53,116 nucleotides of DNA from Limibacillus halophilus (GTDB taxonomy: Bacteria; Pseudomonadota; Alphaproteobacteria; Kiloniellales; CECT-8803), in assembly GCF_014191775.1 (NCBI RefSeq), contig NZ_JACHXA010000012.1, positions 1 through 53,116 of the forward strand, written 5' to 3'. The notes beneath the pieces are model-generated. The model was not told the origin of the DNA and did no database searches. It was given only the letters and a program-made list of their open reading frames with translations. The position numbers and the translations under genes were made by a program. Positions 33,428 through 42,487 of this stretch are shown here, in pieces. Every line of letters starts with the position of its first letter. Within the stretch, counting starts at the first letter, position 1.

Positions 33428-34441
33428 TCAGGCCGCCGCCTTACGCGCCAGCAGTTCTTCGACCTGCTCGCAGGCGCGCGACACGACTTCGGGCCCGGCG
33501 CCCGGCTTATGGGCTTCCTCGCTTAAGACCCGCCGCCAGACACGCGCACCGGGCAGACCGTTGTAGAGCCCCAGAATATGCCGGGTGATGGATTTCAAGG
33601 GCACGCCGCGGCTCATCTGTCGCTCGATGTAGGGCAAGAGTTGCACAACAATCTCCCGCCGCTCCGGCACCGCGGCTTGGTCGCCGAAGAAGGCTCGATC
33701 CGCCGCCGCCATGATGTAGGGATTCTGATAGGCAGACCGGCCGATCATCACGCCGTCCACACCTTCGTCCAGATGCGCCGACGCTTCCTCCAGACTTTGA
33801 ATACCGCCGTTGATCACGACAATCAGATCGGGGCGCTCCTGCTTCAAACGGTAGACGCTGCCGTAGATTAAAGGCGGCACCTCGCGGTTTTCCTTCGGGC
33901 TTAAGCCCTTTAGCCAGGCCTTGCGTGCATGGACGATGAAACAGTCCGCACCGCCTTCCTGGGAGACGATATCCACGAAGGCGCGCAAGTCCCCATAGTC
34001 GTCCATTTGGTCGATACCGATCCGGCACTTAACCGAAACCGGGATTTTCACCGCCTGGCGCATGGCCGCGACACCCGCCGCCACGACCGTCGGTTCGGCC
34101 ATCAGGCAGGCACCGAAACGACCGTTCTGAACGCGGTCGCTGGGGCAACCAACGTTAAGGTTGATCTCGTCGTAACCGGCGGCTTCGCCCATGGCCGCCG
34201 CCTCGGCCAGCTCAGCCGGATCGCAGCCGCCGAGTTGCAACGCCACGGGATGCTCCGCCCTATCGAAGGCCAACAGGCGCTCACGCGGGCCGTGCAACAG
34301 GGCGCCGGTCGTCACCATCTCGGTATAGAGCAGCGTGCGCTTCGTCAGCAGCCTGAGGAAAAAACGATCATGCCGATCCGTCCAATCCATCATAGGCGCG
34401 ACGCTCAGCCGCCGATCTATTGTAGTCTGTTGATTTCTCAC
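33428..34441 (-). CDS. dusA: tRNA-dihydrouridine synthase A
   Basis: A 337-residue FMN enzyme that reduces U20/U20a of tRNA. The A-P-M-M-D-W-T-D (15-22) start of the TIM barrel and I-N-L-N-V-G-C-P-S-D-R-V-Q with active-site C99 identify the DusA branch; V-K-C-R-I-G-I-D and I-N-G-G-I-Q complete the flavin site, and H-A-R-K-A-W-L-K-G-L-S-P-K-E-N-R is a DusA marker. It converges on the epimerase gene with a 7-base gap. Confidence 0.95.
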   Translation of the reverse strand: MRNQQTTIDRRLSVAPMMDWTDRHDRFFLRLLTKRTLLYTEMVTTGALLHGPRERLLAFDRAEHPVALQLGGCDPAELAEAAAMGEAAGYDEINLNVGCPSDRVQNGRFGACLMAEPTVVAAGVAAMRQAVKIPVSVKCRIGIDQMDDYGDLRAFVDIVSQEGGADCFIVHARKAWLKGLSPKENREVPPLIYGSVYRLKQERPDLIVVINGGIQSLEEASAHLDEGVDGVMIGRSAYQNPYIMAAADRAFFGDQAAVPERREIVVQLLPYIERQMSRGVPLKSITRHILGLYNGLPGARVWRRVLSEEAHKPGAGPEVVSRACEQVEELLARKAAA

Positions 34442-34637
34442 AATAATTCTTGACGCCCTGAACTCTCACCAACTGCATTGATGCCGCTAAGGGGCAATTC
34501 TCTACCACGTCTGCCCCCTTCGAGTCATGGGCAGGCTTTCCCGCGACGCTTACGGCCGCGCCGAAAGCGGCGATTGCAAGGTATCTGCCGTTCGTTGTAC
34601 CCCTTTTCTGACAGCTTGATCTCAGAGGAGACGCAGC

Positions 34638-35030
34638 ATGGAAAGAGTCACCGGCGGTTGCCTCTGCGGCAAGGTCCGAATTGTAGCGTCGGGCCCGCCT
34701 TATCGGGTCGGTCTTTGTCACTGCCTCGACTGCCGCAAACATCACGGAGCGCTGTTTCACGCCTCGGCCATCTTTCCTCAGGATGCGGTGACGGTCGAGG
34801 GCGAAACACGCGACTACGCCGGACGGCATTTCTGCCCCGGCTGTGGCTCCTCCGTTTTCGCGCGCAGCGGCGACGAGGTCGAGGTGAATTTGGGGTCGCT
34901 CGATGCCCCCGACCAATTGAAACCCACTTACGAAAGCTGGATCGTTCGTCGCGAGTCCTGGCTGCCGCCCTTTCCGATTAAAAAACGATACGACCGCGAC
35001 CGTGACAACACCGGCCGCTCCGAGGACTAG
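34638..35030 (+). CDS. GFA family (CENP-V/glutathione-dependent formaldehyde-activating) protein
   Basis: A 130-residue zinc protein of the GFA superfamily. Zinc cysteines are C8 and C10 (G-G-C-L-C-G), C27, C29 and C32 (C-H-C-L-D-C), and C66 and C69 (F-C-P-G-C-G-S), the complete family set. The start has AGAGGAG upstream. Family members are often called glutathione-dependent formaldehyde-activating enzymes, but most have unknown activity. It is divergent from dusA across 196 bp with no evident gene. Confidence 0.9.
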   Translation: MERVTGGCLCGKVRIVASGPPYRVGLCHCLDCRKHHGALFHASAIFPQDAVTVEGETRDYAGRHFCPGCGSSVFARSGDEVEVNLGSLDAPDQLKPTYESWIVRRESWLPPFPIKKRYDRDRDNTGRSED

Positions 35031-35127
35031 GCCGAAGAAAAAAAGGCGCCTAGCCCCCCGGTAACAGGACCGTGCCGTTCGGGGATACGGAGCACGCCAG
35101 GAAAGATTTTAGGACAGCGCCGGAAAA

Positions 35128-36039
35128 TCACCTGTAAAGGTCGTTGTTCAAGTATCGCAGGCCGGTATCGATGACCACGGTCACAATCTTCTTTCCGGGT
35201 CCCAGTTCCCTGGCCCGCTGGAGGGCGGTCCAGATGTTGGCGCCTGAGGTTATGCCACCGAGCAGACCTTCGCACCGCGCCAAGGAACGCGCGCCCCAAT
35301 AGGCGTCTTCATCTTTTACGGACACAACATGGTCAATCAGATCGCGCCGCAGAATCGACGGTACGAACGACAACCCGATTCCTTCGAGCTTGTGACTCCC
35401 GCTGGTGTCACCGCCCGATATATTGCGGACATGATAAGGTTCGATTGCGATGACCCGCGTTTTGGGGTTGTGGTCCTTCAGTATCTCCGCATTGCCGGAA
35501 ATACAGCCGCCGCCGCCCGCTGCCATGACAAACTCGTCTATGGGACCGTCAATCTGCGAGATAATTTCACGCGCCATACCGTGATAACCCAGCTTATTGT
35601 CCAGGTTGTTCACCTGATCCGGCCAGAACGTGCCCGGCTTGTCCGCCAGATCCTTGGCGCGGGCGATCATCCGATTGATCACATCCGCGGTCAGAATACC
35701 CCCGTCCGCGTGAATGATTTCTACCTCCGCACCAAAGGCGCGCATGGTTTGCAGCTTCTCTTCGGAAAAGCCGTTTGAAGACACGAAACGGGCCTTATAG
35801 CCACGGGTTGCGCAAACCATCGCCAGGGAACTACCCGTACTGCCGCCGGTGTATTCGACGACGCATCCGCCTGGCTTCAGATCGCCACGCCGTTCTGCAC
35901 CTTCAATCATCGACAGAGCCATTCTGTCTTTCATGCTGCCGGTCGGGTTGGCCCCCTCCCATTTCACAAATACATCCGCGCTGTCTGAACCAGGCAAATG
36001 GTTCAACTTGATCAATGGCGTGTTCCCGATCGCCCGCAT
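35128..36039 (-). CDS. Cysteine synthase-family PLP enzyme
   Basis: A 303-residue fold-type II PLP enzyme. N-P-T-G-S-M-K-D-R (31-39) holds the Schiff-base lysine K37; V-E-Y-T-G-G-S-T-G-S-S-L-A (61-73) is the substrate/phosphate loop, and G-G-G-G-C-I-S-G and a late T-S-G-A-N are typical. The loop differs from the T-S-G-N-T-G of classic CysK, so this is a side branch rather than a housekeeping O-acetylserine sulfhydrylase. The ATG at 36039 has CGGAGAA six bases upstream; two earlier ATGs (36078, 36102) would place the promoter repeats inside the gene. Divergent HxlR regulator. Confidence 0.85.
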   Translation of the reverse strand: MRAIGNTPLIKLNHLPGSDSADVFVKWEGANPTGSMKDRMALSMIEGAERRGDLKPGGCVVEYTGGSTGSSLAMVCATRGYKARFVSSNGFSEEKLQTMRAFGAEVEIIHADGGILTADVINRMIARAKDLADKPGTFWPDQVNNLDNKLGYHGMAREIISQIDGPIDEFVMAAGGGGCISGNAEILKDHNPKTRVIAIEPYHVRNISGGDTSGSHKLEGIGLSFVPSILRRDLIDHVVSVKDEDAYWGARSLARCEGLLGGITSGANIWTALQRARELGPGKKIVTVVIDTGLRYLNNDLYR

Positions 36040-36067
36040 CGATGTTCTCCGCAGTTGTGCGCCTAAT

Positions 36068-36122
36068 GTCACTTGCATATTAAAAGTTACTGCCGACGTC
36101 AAACTTTCATTTTAAAAGTGAC
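36068..36122. promoter_or_regulatory. Candidate HxlR operator repeats
   Basis: Two 15-bp direct repeats, CATATTAAAAGTTAC (36076-36090) and CATTTTAAAAGTGAC (36108-36122), differ at two positions and lie 32 bp apart, about three helical turns. An inverted partial copy, GTCACTT, is at 36068-36074. They occupy the divergent promoter between the cysteine-synthase-like gene and the HxlR regulator, so they are good candidates for its operator. Confidence 0.5.
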
Positions 36123-36162
36123 CACTGTATGAAGGAGCAGGTAAAAACTCTTGGAGCAGGAT

Positions 36163-36540
36163 ATGCCGCATCAGCATCATGACTTTCGCTCGCGCTGCTC
36201 AATTGCCCGAAGTTTGGAAATTCTGGGCGATAAATGGACTTTATTGGTCGTGCGCGACCTGTTGTGGCACGGGAAGCACACTTTCCGGGATCTGCAAGGC
36301 AGCGAGGAGCGCATGCCAACCAACCTGCTATCAGAACGCCTGAAGCGACTGATGGAATGGGGATTGGTACGGCGCGAACCCTACCAGGATCGGCCGCTTC
36401 GCTATTGCTACTATTTGACCGACAAGGGGATCGAGTTGGAACCCATCCTCTTGCAGATCATGAGCTGGGGACATTCTCATCTGGGAGGCGGGCTTTATGA
36501 TCCAGCTCAGGACAAGACCGTGGCTGAAGCGCGCTTCTAG
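36163..36540 (+). CDS. HxlR-family transcriptional regulator
   Basis: A 125-residue winged-helix regulator. The family core is clear: C-S-I-A-R-S-L-E-I-L-G-D-K-W-T-L-L-V-V-R-D-L (11-32), then F-R-D-L-Q-G-S, N-L-L-S-E-R-L-K-R-L and a wing Y-Q-D-R-P-L-R-Y-C-Y-Y-L-T-D-K-G. Cysteines C11 and C91 might sense thiol or electrophile stress, as in some HxlR proteins, but this is speculation. The ATG at 36163 has GGAGCAGG upstream; a TTG four codons earlier is possible. It probably controls the divergent PLP enzyme and itself. Confidence 0.9.
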   Translation: MPHQHHDFRSRCSIARSLEILGDKWTLLVVRDLLWHGKHTFRDLQGSEERMPTNLLSERLKRLMEWGLVRREPYQDRPLRYCYYLTDKGIELEPILLQIMSWGHSHLGGGLYDPAQDKTVAEARF

Positions 36541-36584
36541 ACGTTAGCGGACACTGGCCTCCGCCTGCCTTCAGGCCCGGGGCG

Positions 36585-37406
36585 TCAGCGCGAATAACCT
36601 AGCTTTTCCATCAGGGGGCCGAAGGTCGTCGTTATCGGCGCAAAGACGCCCTGGTCCTCAACCTCCTGCCATTGCTTGGCGCGGCCCTTTCTGAAAAACC
36701 CGCCCTCGCGTACGGCCTCCTTGAAGCCGCCACGCAATTCGGCCTCCTTCAGGGAAGAGAAGGAGGTTTCCTCGACCACCCGTGCGATCTCGGCCATGGA
36801 ATGGGAAAACCCGAGCGTCCGGCTAATCGTCGCGATAGACTTGGCCGGATTGGTGTGCATGTCCTCGTAGCGAAGCAGCAACAATGGAAAGCGCTTTTGC
36901 TGGGTCCAGCTCTTCACATGCAGGCCCCAGCTGCCCAACATCTCTGCCTTACCCGGCTCGCCCTTCCTGGTGATGAACTTCTCGGGATTGCAGAGCGCTG
37001 CCACGGCATCCGCCAGGCCGCATTGAAAATGATAGGAATAGGAAATCGCCACGTCGCGCGGATCGCGCACGACGTAAATCGCCCCCTCGGTCATCTCACT
37101 GTCCGGAAAAGGCACGCCTCCAAAACGCGCGGCGATGTTATGGGTCTTCATGAAGACCCGGTCCCGCGTCGCCTCAGAAACCAGGAAAGCCTGGACATCG
37201 CGCCAGTATGCGCTGGCTGCCCCCTGCACACCCTCGGCCAGCGGCAGCTTGCGGTCCTTGATATAGCTGTTCGTCGCGCCGTTGAAGGACGGCGGCAAGA
37301 GATTCAAATCCAGCGCCTCGCCCTGCGACAACAAACGGTCGACAATGGTACGCAACCAAGTGTTTCCGCTCTTTGGATAACTCGCCAACCAAAGGATTTT
37401 CGCCAT
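36585..37406 (-). CDS. Sulfotransferase domain protein
   Basis: A 273-residue PAPS-dependent sulfotransferase. The 5'-phosphosulfate loop is Y-P-K-S-G-N-T-W-L-R (10-19) and the 3'-phosphate motif lies in Y-V-V-R-D-P-R-D-V-A-I-S-Y-S-Y-H. F-M-K-T-H-N in between also fits. The enzyme moves sulfate from PAPS to an alcohol or amine; the acceptor is unknown. cysQ, which removes the by-product PAP, is present in this window at 41.7 kb but not adjacent. Confidence 0.88.
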   Translation of the reverse strand: MAKILWLASYPKSGNTWLRTIVDRLLSQGEALDLNLLPPSFNGATNSYIKDRKLPLAEGVQGAASAYWRDVQAFLVSEATRDRVFMKTHNIAARFGGVPFPDSEMTEGAIYVVRDPRDVAISYSYHFQCGLADAVAALCNPEKFITRKGEPGKAEMLGSWGLHVKSWTQQKRFPLLLLRYEDMHTNPAKSIATISRTLGFSHSMAEIARVVEETSFSSLKEAELRGGFKEAVREGGFFRKGRAKQWQEVEDQGVFAPITTTFGPLMEKLGYSR

Positions 37407-37594
37407 CGCCCCGACACCACCCGTCCAATTGCTGTCTTACTAACGTCCTGCCCTCCTTACCTCGCACAGAGCCTTGCCGCGAGGCAACCACCCAGATCAT
37501 GCTTTGTAGTGAGGCCTGCGACGCTTATGACCTTTGCCCTACCGCACTCTGGACCTTATGCTGCGCCCACCACAACAACCCGGAGAGAATCCCC

Positions 37595-38086
37595 GTGAGA
37601 CCGATGTTCAGCTTCTTTGCCGCCGTGCTCCTCCTTGCCGCCACGCAAGCCATGGCAAGTGATCTCTCCACCAACAACGCCTGGTCGCGGGTCACCATGG
37701 GTGCCGGACATACAGGAGCCGTCTTTTTGGAGATCACCAACCAGAGCCAGGAGCCGCGACGTCTGGTCTCGGCGGAAACGAGCCTTGCCGAGCGCGCAGA
37801 GGTGCACAGCAATGAAATGGTCGACGGCGTCATGAAAATGCGCCGCATGGAGGAAATCGAGATTCCAGCGGGCGAAACCGTGACCCTGGAGCCTGGTGGC
37901 CTGCATGTCATGCTTTTCGGGCTGACCCAGGCGCTTAAGGAAGGTGAGCACTTTGATGTCAAGCTGATGTTCGACGACGGCGCGGAGGTCACGGCGACCG
38001 TGATGGTCATGCCGATTGGCCACATGGGTGGCGCTATGGACGGCCATATGGGCAACCACTCCGGCTCCAGCCACACGACCAACTGA
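37595..38086 (+). CDS. Copper chaperone PCu(A)C
   Basis: A 163-residue periplasmic copper-binding protein. A signal peptide (F-S-F-F-A-A-V-L-L-L-A-A-T-Q-A-M-A-S) is followed by the PCu(A)C domain: A-E-V-H-S-N-E-M (metal H and M), V-M-K-M-R-R-M and G-L-H-V-M-L-F-G with the H-x-M pair. The C-terminal tail is H/M-rich (G-H-M-G-G-A-M-D-G-H-M-G-N-H), likely an extra copper site. The start is GTG at 37595 with GGAGAG upstream. In other bacteria it delivers Cu(I) to cytochrome c oxidase; no oxidase gene is nearby. Confidence 0.9.
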   Translation: MRPMFSFFAAVLLLAATQAMASDLSTNNAWSRVTMGAGHTGAVFLEITNQSQEPRRLVSAETSLAERAEVHSNEMVDGVMKMRRMEEIEIPAGETVTLEPGGLHVMLFGLTQALKEGEHFDVKLMFDDGAEVTATVMVMPIGHMGGAMDGHMGNHSGSSHTTN

Positions 38087-38117
38087 CTCCCAGGACTCCA
38101 ACCCCCGGCGGAAATCG

Positions 38118-39368
38118 TCACCTAGACAGGATTGCCGCTGCCGCCAGACGGCCAGACAAGACGGCGCTCTCGATCGTGGCTGGATAACCGGTATCGCACC
38201 AATCGCCGGCGATAAACAGGTTGGAGAACGCCGTGCGACTTGCGCGACGGCGCCCTGCCGCAGCCGGACTTTGCAAGGGAGTTGCGCGGCGTTCCTTGAT
38301 GACCCGGAAAGGCGGCGTATCGATCTCGCCCAGTTGCAAGGCCGCTGCCACTTCGGGCCATAGCATTTGGGCCAGTGTCTCCGGTGCATCCGCCATCCAG
38401 CGCTCGCCATCGCTGATCGTTACGCTAACCACATCGCCGCGCCTGAAAATCCACTGAATCCTACCGCCCAGAACACCCAGGAAGGGCTCCAGGGTCTTGT
38501 GATCGACCGACTTGGGCAATCGGTAATGCAGATTGACGATGGCCTTGGTTTCCACTTGAGGGAGGAAGCGTTCCTGCAACGCATCGCAGCCCCAGGGCGG
38601 AATGGCCAGGACGACAGCCTCCCCCGGCTTCAAATCACTGCGCCCGGCGGCAAACTCGAGATGATCGACGCCTCCGGCCGACAGGCCGATATCCTTTAAT
38701 CGATGATGATAAAGCGGCTGAATGTTTCTTTGCGCCAGAAACGCCAGGGCCGGCTCGACCAGCGCCGGGCCGAGGCCCTCGGCGGGCAGTAGCGGGCGAC
38801 AGGCGGCTGCGCCCTTGAACAAGGTTTGTCGCAGTACCCGAGCGAGAAGGCTTGCCGACACCGCCTCCGGCGGGCCGTTCATCACAGCCAGGGTCAAGGG
38901 TTCGATCAAAGGGCGATACAGTGCGTGGTTGGATGACACGAGGTCCGTCACCACCGCCCCCTCGCGGACAAACAGAAATCGCAGCAGCGCCGACAGGTCG
39001 CGCGGGCGCACGCCGGGCAAGGCTTTGCAAATGCCCAGGGCGCCTTTCAGCCGGCCGGATTCCAAATTCAGGGCCCAACGGCGCGTGTCGGCAAGATCGA
39101 CGAAGGGAAAGCGCGCCGGCAAATTCTCGCGCAGCCCGCGTCTTGCATCCAGAAGATCGAGATAAGCCAGGACCTCGCGGTTGGCACTGAGCAGCAGATG
39201 GTTACCGTTATCCAGAAGGCATTCGAGGGCTGGATCCCGATAGCTCCGACAGCGCCCGCCGGCGTGACCGGATTGCTCGTAAAGCAGAGGCTTCAGGCCC
39301 GCCGCCGCCAGTCGAACCGCCGCGCTCAATCCGGCCAATCCGCAACCGATGACATGTACCCTGCTCAT
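38118..39368 (-). CDS. hpnE: Hydroxysqualene dehydroxylase HpnE
   Basis: A 416-residue FAD-dependent protein that converts hydroxysqualene to squalene. The N-terminal Rossmann motif is V-I-G-C-G-L-A-G-L-S-A-A (5-16), followed by Y-E-Q-S-G-H-A-G-G-R-C-R-S and D-N-G-N-H-L-L-L, typical of the squalene-associated desaturase branch. The C-terminal I-A-G-D-W-C-D-T-G-Y-P-A-T-I-E-S-A-V closes the FAD site. The start at 39368 overlaps the hpnD stop as ATGA. Last gene of the hpnCDE operon. Confidence 0.93.
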   Translation of the reverse strand: MSRVHVIGCGLAGLSAAVRLAAAGLKPLLYEQSGHAGGRCRSYRDPALECLLDNGNHLLLSANREVLAYLDLLDARRGLRENLPARFPFVDLADTRRWALNLESGRLKGALGICKALPGVRPRDLSALLRFLFVREGAVVTDLVSSNHALYRPLIEPLTLAVMNGPPEAVSASLLARVLRQTLFKGAAACRPLLPAEGLGPALVEPALAFLAQRNIQPLYHHRLKDIGLSAGGVDHLEFAAGRSDLKPGEAVVLAIPPWGCDALQERFLPQVETKAIVNLHYRLPKSVDHKTLEPFLGVLGGRIQWIFRRGDVVSVTISDGERWMADAPETLAQMLWPEVAAALQLGEIDTPPFRVIKERRATPLQSPAAAGRRRASRTAFSNLFIAGDWCDTGYPATIESAVLSGRLAAAAILSR

Positions 39369-40210
39369 CGCCGCAGCAGTTCCCGGCAAACAAGCCATAG
39401 CTTCTCTGGAGCGGAAAGGCGCACAGGTTCATGTGGCCGCCAGCCTTGGTTCGACAGCTTGACCAGCAAGCGGGCATAGAACGCTAGCATGATCCGTGGC
39501 GCCAACAAGGAGCGGCTGCCGCGCCGCTGAATCTCGCTGCGCGCTTCGGCAAAGTCCGCTTCGGCGTGCCTGGCCACCCGACCGCAAGCCAACGCCAGTT
39601 TGGGGTCGCGCAGGACCGCATCAGGAAGGGATGATTCGATCCCGGCCTCGGCCAGAATTTCGGCAGGCAGATAGAGTCTTCCCCGACGCGCATCCTCGGC
39701 CAAATCCCGCAAGATGTTGGTGAGTTGCAGGGCTTCGCCAAGCGCGATGGCCAAGCGGTCATCCGCCGTCGCCGGAAAACCCAAGATACGCAGGGTCAGC
39801 ACACCGATCGAGCCGGCGACCCGGCGGCAGTACTGCGCGAGATCCTGCCAGGGAGGCGCGCAAACCGGCGTCGCCAGGTCCGACGCCATGCCCTCGATCA
39901 GGGCCAGAAACTCCGCTTTCGGCAGATCAAACTCCGCAATCGGACCCTGCAAGGCCTTGCCAATCAGTGTCTGTGGGCGTCCCGCATAAAGCGTTTCGAT
40001 CTCCTCGCGCCAGGCGTCCAAACCCGCCAAACGCTCCTTTACAGGACCGTCGCCGTCGGCCACATCGTCAACGGCCCGGCTGAAGGCGTAAAGCGCATAC
40101 ATGCCGCGCCTGCGCGGGGCCGAGACAAGGCGCATGCCCCAGAAAAAGGAACTGCCGGAATCGCGCACGATTCGCAGTGCTTCCCTCTCCGCTGCCGCCG
40201 CGTCCATCAT
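39365..40210 (-). CDS. hpnD: Presqualene diphosphate synthase HpnD
   Basis: A 281-residue trans-isoprenyl diphosphate synthase that joins two farnesyl diphosphates to presqualene diphosphate. The first aspartate motif is A-V-D-D-V-A-D (46-52) and the second lies in L-Q-L-T-N-I-L-R-D-L-A-E-D-A-R-R-G-R-L-Y. S-F-F-W-G-M-R is at the usual N-terminal place. ATGA overlaps connect it to hpnC upstream and hpnE downstream. Confidence 0.94.
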   Translation of the reverse strand: MMDAAAAEREALRIVRDSGSSFFWGMRLVSAPRRRGMYALYAFSRAVDDVADGDGPVKERLAGLDAWREEIETLYAGRPQTLIGKALQGPIAEFDLPKAEFLALIEGMASDLATPVCAPPWQDLAQYCRRVAGSIGVLTLRILGFPATADDRLAIALGEALQLTNILRDLAEDARRGRLYLPAEILAEAGIESSLPDAVLRDPKLALACGRVARHAEADFAEARSEIQRRGSRSLLAPRIMLAFYARLLVKLSNQGWRPHEPVRLSAPEKLWLVCRELLRR

Positions 40211-41061
40211 GTCGTCTCCCTTCGCGGACCCATTGCGGCAATGAAGCCGGATAGGGCCGCAACCAGGAAATCGAACCGGGACAGCCGGATCGACCGGGCC
40301 AAAGGATCGCGCTTGCGCAGGCGTAACAGCAATTTTACGGCAAGGGCTTGTGTGGTGGCCGCCTGAAAAGCCAGGCGCCGGTCTTTAATACAGCGAGCGA
40401 GCGGCGCTGATTTGGACAGCAGTCGCCCCGTTTCATCAAGACAACGGTCCAACACTTGGCGCAATCCCGGTGAACTGGCTTCTGCTTCCAGGTCCCCGAT
40501 ATCGCAGCCGCATTCGGCCATCCAATTCCCCGGTAGATAACAGCGGGTAAGGGCTTGCCAGTCCGACTTGCAATCTTGCAAATGGTTGAGGATCTGCAGC
40601 CCGCTGCAAAGCGCATCACTCTGCGCTTCAAGCGCTGCATCCTCGCCGTGAAGCGCAAGCAGAAAGCGGCCCACCGGATTCGCTGAGTGTCGGCAGTAGG
40701 CTCGCAGATCACTCCAGGTTGCGATCTCCACACCCTCCGCATCTTGACGAAAGGCAGTCAGCAACTGACCGGCGAGATCGAGCGGCAACGCCCGGTTCAT
40801 CAGTTCTCTCCGGAGTGCGAGTGCAGGCTGAATCGGTCCCGTTCCTTCCAACAATCCTTTCTCGAAGGCAGCGAGATCAGCAAGCTTGCGCTCGGCCGGG
40901 ATGTCTGGCGCATCAGCCACATCGTCGGCTGCGCGGGCGAAAGCGTAGTAAGCCAACACCGTGTCGCGCTTGTCGCGCGCCAACAGGCGCGACGCCACTG
41001 GGAAGTTCTCCTGTGACGCTGTCTTACCCTGGAGTGGTTCATTGGGTTCCCGCTGTTTCAT
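40207..41061 (-). CDS. hpnC: Hydroxysqualene synthase HpnC
   Basis: A 284-residue squalene/phytoene-synthase fold protein that converts presqualene diphosphate to hydroxysqualene. E-N-F-P-V-A-S-R-L-L (about 18-27) is the HpnC opening; A-A-D-D-V-A-D is the first aspartate motif and L-N-H-L-Q-D-C-K-S-D-W is the second, with the tryptophan typical of HpnC. Start chosen at ATG 41061; a TTG at 41085 is in frame. It follows the HD-domain gene by 41 bases and overlaps hpnD by ATGA. Confidence 0.92.
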   Translation of the reverse strand: MKQREPNEPLQGKTASQENFPVASRLLARDKRDTVLAYYAFARAADDVADAPDIPAERKLADLAAFEKGLLEGTGPIQPALALRRELMNRALPLDLAGQLLTAFRQDAEGVEIATWSDLRAYCRHSANPVGRFLLALHGEDAALEAQSDALCSGLQILNHLQDCKSDWQALTRCYLPGNWMAECGCDIGDLEAEASSPGLRQVLDRCLDETGRLLSKSAPLARCIKDRRLAFQAATTQALAVKLLLRLRKRDPLARSIRLSRFDFLVAALSGFIAAMGPRRETT

Positions 41062-41102
41062 GGCAGCCACGCTAACCGATCCCAAAGACCCTGTCGCGCG
41101 CC

Positions 41103-41714
41103 TCAGGATGGTGTAAGCGCTCTGAAGCGCTTGAGGAACCGGGCCCGCGCCTGATCCGGTTTCAAAGGAGCAAGACGAAGGTCCTGCACGTGGCTTCCCG
41201 GCTGCCCAAAAAACTTCCGTGCCTCCTTATCGCCGAACCCGGCAAGCTGTGTGGCTTCCAGGTAGGCCGCGACGTGATCGGCGCGCTTGATCACCCGCTG
41301 AGCCTCCTTGCTCAATTGCGGCGGCAGCCCGAAGCGAATATGAATCGCCTCCATCAGGCGGTTCTCGAAGGCCTTGTAGTCGAAACCGACCGCCGCCTTG
41401 AAGGGCGAGATCAAGTCGCCGACGACATACTCCGATGCATCGTGCAGTAGAGCCGCCAGCAACCACTTATTGGGTGCCTGAGGGCGCAGGCGTGAGACAA
41501 CTTCCTCTACCAACAGACTGTGCTGTGCGACCGAAAAAGACCAATCTCCCACGGTCTGTCCGTTCCAGCGGGCGACACGAGAGAGACCCAGCGCTATGTC
41601 CTCGATCTCGACATCCAGCGGGGTTGGGTCAAGTAGGTCAAGACGGCGACCCGACAACATTCGCTGCCATGCCCGGGGAGCGGTTTTGCTTTCACGACGA
41701 ACCGCCACGCTCAA
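41103..41714 (-). CDS. HD-domain phosphohydrolase (YfbR-like)
   Basis: A 203-residue HD-superfamily hydrolase. Metal residues are in S-V-A-Q-H-S-L-L-V (about 61-69) and L-L-H-D-A-S-E-Y-V-V-G-D (about 89-100), followed by K-R-A-D-H-V-A-A-Y-L-E-A-T, as in YfbR-type 5'-nucleotidases acting on nucleoside monophosphates. Its ATG overlaps the cysQ stop by four bases and it sits 41 bases before hpnC, so it belongs to the same transcript. The link to hopanoids is probably only transcriptional. Confidence 0.87.
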   Translation of the reverse strand: MSVAVRRESKTAPRAWQRMLSGRRLDLLDPTPLDVEIEDIALGLSRVARWNGQTVGDWSFSVAQHSLLVEEVVSRLRPQAPNKWLLAALLHDASEYVVGDLISPFKAAVGFDYKAFENRLMEAIHIRFGLPPQLSKEAQRVIKRADHVAAYLEATQLAGFGDKEARKFFGQPGSHVQDLRLAPLKPDQARARFLKRFRALTPS

Positions 41715-42487
41715 AGCCCCCCATAGGCGACGAAGGCGGGATTCTCGAACCCCGCCTTGCCATAGACGAAAGCGGCGCCGTCGCTGCGCTCAACGCGTCC
41801 CCCGGCGGCCAGCAGGACCGCATGGCCCGCGGCGGTATCCCACTCCATCGTGCGCCCGAAGCGGGGATAGAGGTCGGCCTGTCCACTGGCGATCAGGCAG
41901 AACTTCAACGATGAACCCGCGGACACCCGCTCGGCGACCTTGAACCGCGACAGGAAGTGATCCAGTTCGCCGCCGCTGCCGTGGCGGCGGCTGGCAATAA
42001 CGGTTATGGCGTCCATCTGCGCCGAGCGTACGCGTACGGATACGGCATCGGTCCCTTGATCTCGAAATGCTGCACTTCCCGGTCCGGCACCGGTCCAGGT
42101 TCTATCCAGTGCCGGCGCATGCACGACACCCAACACCGGCAAACCGCTTTCTATCAGGGCGATGTTGACGGTGAACTCGCCGTTTCGGCTGAGGAATTCC
42201 TTGGTGCCATCCAGCGGATCGACCAACCAGAAAAGGCCGCCCGAAAGATCCGGCAGGCGTTCAGGTGCGAAACTTTCCTCGGTAATGATCGGAATCTCTG
42301 GGGTCAGGTTGCCCAACGCCGAGAGGATCAATGCGTCGGCCGCCTCATCTGCCGCCGTGACCGGCGACGCATCGTCTTTCTGCCTTTCGGCGGTACGACT
42401 CTCGTCACGATAGATATCCAGGATCGCCCGCCCGGCATCCTCGGCGATCGCGGTTACTTTGGGCAACAAGGCCGCTATGTCGTTCAC
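41711..42487 (-). CDS. cysQ: 3'(2'),5'-bisphosphate nucleotidase CysQ
   Basis: A 258-residue inositol-monophosphatase-like enzyme that removes the 3'-phosphate of PAP (and PAPS). Metal motifs: I-I-T-E-E-S-F (around 67), L-V-D-P-L-D-G-T-K-E-F (around 85-95) and E-W-D-T-A-A-G-H-A (around 220). The start is GTG at 42487 overlapping the CoxL TGA (GTGA); the long frame further upstream is antisense-like. It could support the sulfotransferase in this window by clearing PAP. Confidence 0.92.
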   Translation of the reverse strand: MNDIAALLPKVTAIAEDAGRAILDIYRDESRTAERQKDDASPVTAADEAADALILSALGNLTPEIPIITEESFAPERLPDLSGGLFWLVDPLDGTKEFLSRNGEFTVNIALIESGLPVLGVVHAPALDRTWTGAGPGSAAFRDQGTDAVSVRVRSAQMDAITVIASRRHGSGGELDHFLSRFKVAERVSAGSSLKFCLIASGQADLYPRFGRTMEWDTAAGHAVLLAAGGRVERSDGAAFVYGKAGFENPAFVAYGGL

